This document shows positions 5,340 to 5,520 of a DNA stretch of 5,520 bases, piece by piece. Origin of the DNA: Flavipsychrobacter stenotrophus (GTDB lineage: Bacteria > Bacteroidota > Bacteroidia > Chitinophagales > Chitinophagaceae); the NCBI GenBank assembly GCA_947372365.1, contig CANBTK010000182.1:1-5520 (forward strand), read 5' to 3'. Every line of letters begins with the position of its first letter. Positions within the stretch are counted from its first letter, which is position 1. The translations under genes and the position numbers were made by a program. Below the pieces are notes generated by a model, which was given only the letters and a program-made list of their open reading frames with translations, ran no database searches and was not told where the DNA came from.

Positions 5340-5520
5340 ATGGATATTTCAACCGCCATAAAAAAATTCGCCAAGCTAAATGTGGATCGCTCAAAAGGTG
5401 CTGTGGCACCTCATAAAGCTATACTCTTGCTGTCCGTTATTCAATCCATTGAAGAAGGGGAAATAAAGGATAACAAAATTTATATCACGGCTGAATTGGT
5501 AGCAAGGTTTAAGAATAACT
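5340..5520 (+). CDS. HNH/McrA-like restriction endonuclease, N-terminal fragment (putative)
   Basis: Sixty codons are visible before the window ends. The pattern matches the N-terminal domain of many bacterial proteins annotated as HNH endonucleases or predicted restriction endonucleases: a short helix (IKKFAKLNVDRSKG), the hallmark APHKAILLLSVIQSIEEGEI (residues 23-42), then NKIYITAELVARFKNN. In that family the usual form is PHKP followed by a run of Leu; here the second Pro is Ala. Related McrA-type proteins use this region to bind modified or phosphorothioate DNA, and the HNH nuclease follows at the C-terminus, which is not visible here. The ATG at 5340 is the first in frame after a stop at 5298 and has no Shine-Dalgarno sequence. 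A role in defence against foreign or modified DNA is an inference from the family. Confidence 0.65.
   Translation, partial: MDISTAIKKFAKLNVDRSKGAVAPHKAILLLSVIQSIEEGEIKDNKIYITAELVARFKNN

Overview
The window looks like chromosomal DNA from a member of the Bacteroidota, probably a gliding or T9SS-bearing lineage near Chitinophagia or Sphingobacteriia. Three things support this. The first gene is the 3' part of sprA, which encodes the type IX secretion translocon barrel. A DUF4294 gene, a family I know only from Bacteroidota, lies downstream. The promoters fit the Bacteroidota -33 TTG / -7 TAnnTTTG pattern. Genus cannot be set from this sequence.

Layout. Positions 2-2245 (+) hold the C-terminal 747 codons of SprA, including an unusual Gly/Thr/Pro-rich stretch of about 120 residues. 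After a 16-nt gap, 2262-3866 (+) encodes a 534-residue polytopic membrane protein with GT-C-glycosyltransferase-like features, possibly co-transcribed with sprA. Its stop faces the stop of a convergent DUF4294 gene (3872-4438, -), with five bases between them. The DUF4294 gene has a recognisable promoter that overlaps an inverted repeat. Positions 4439-5339 hold no protein gene that I can support. At the right edge, 5340-5520 (+) is the start of a gene resembling HNH-type (McrA-like) restriction endonucleases; it runs off the window.

The most notable part is the 900-bp intergenic region. It carries three tandem copies of a compact unit at 137-140-nt intervals. Each unit has a Bacteroidota-type promoter (TTG, exactly 19 nt, TAnnTTTG), then four bases, then a conserved segment of about 59 nt that ends in a strong intrinsic terminator (13-14-bp stem, 3-4-nt loop, 7-8 T). 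Conservation begins at the expected transcription start and stops at the T-run, while the spacers between units are largely unrelated. The third copy differs in ways that keep the hairpin intact. I read this as a family of three sibling small RNAs of about 59 nt, each independently transcribed. I do not recognise the family. The invariant 5' half is A/U-rich and carries a 9-nt antisense match to the start-codon region of the neighbouring DUF4294 mRNA, so a base-pairing role at AUGAAAAA-type starts is a testable guess. Proximity to the putative restriction gene could be incidental.
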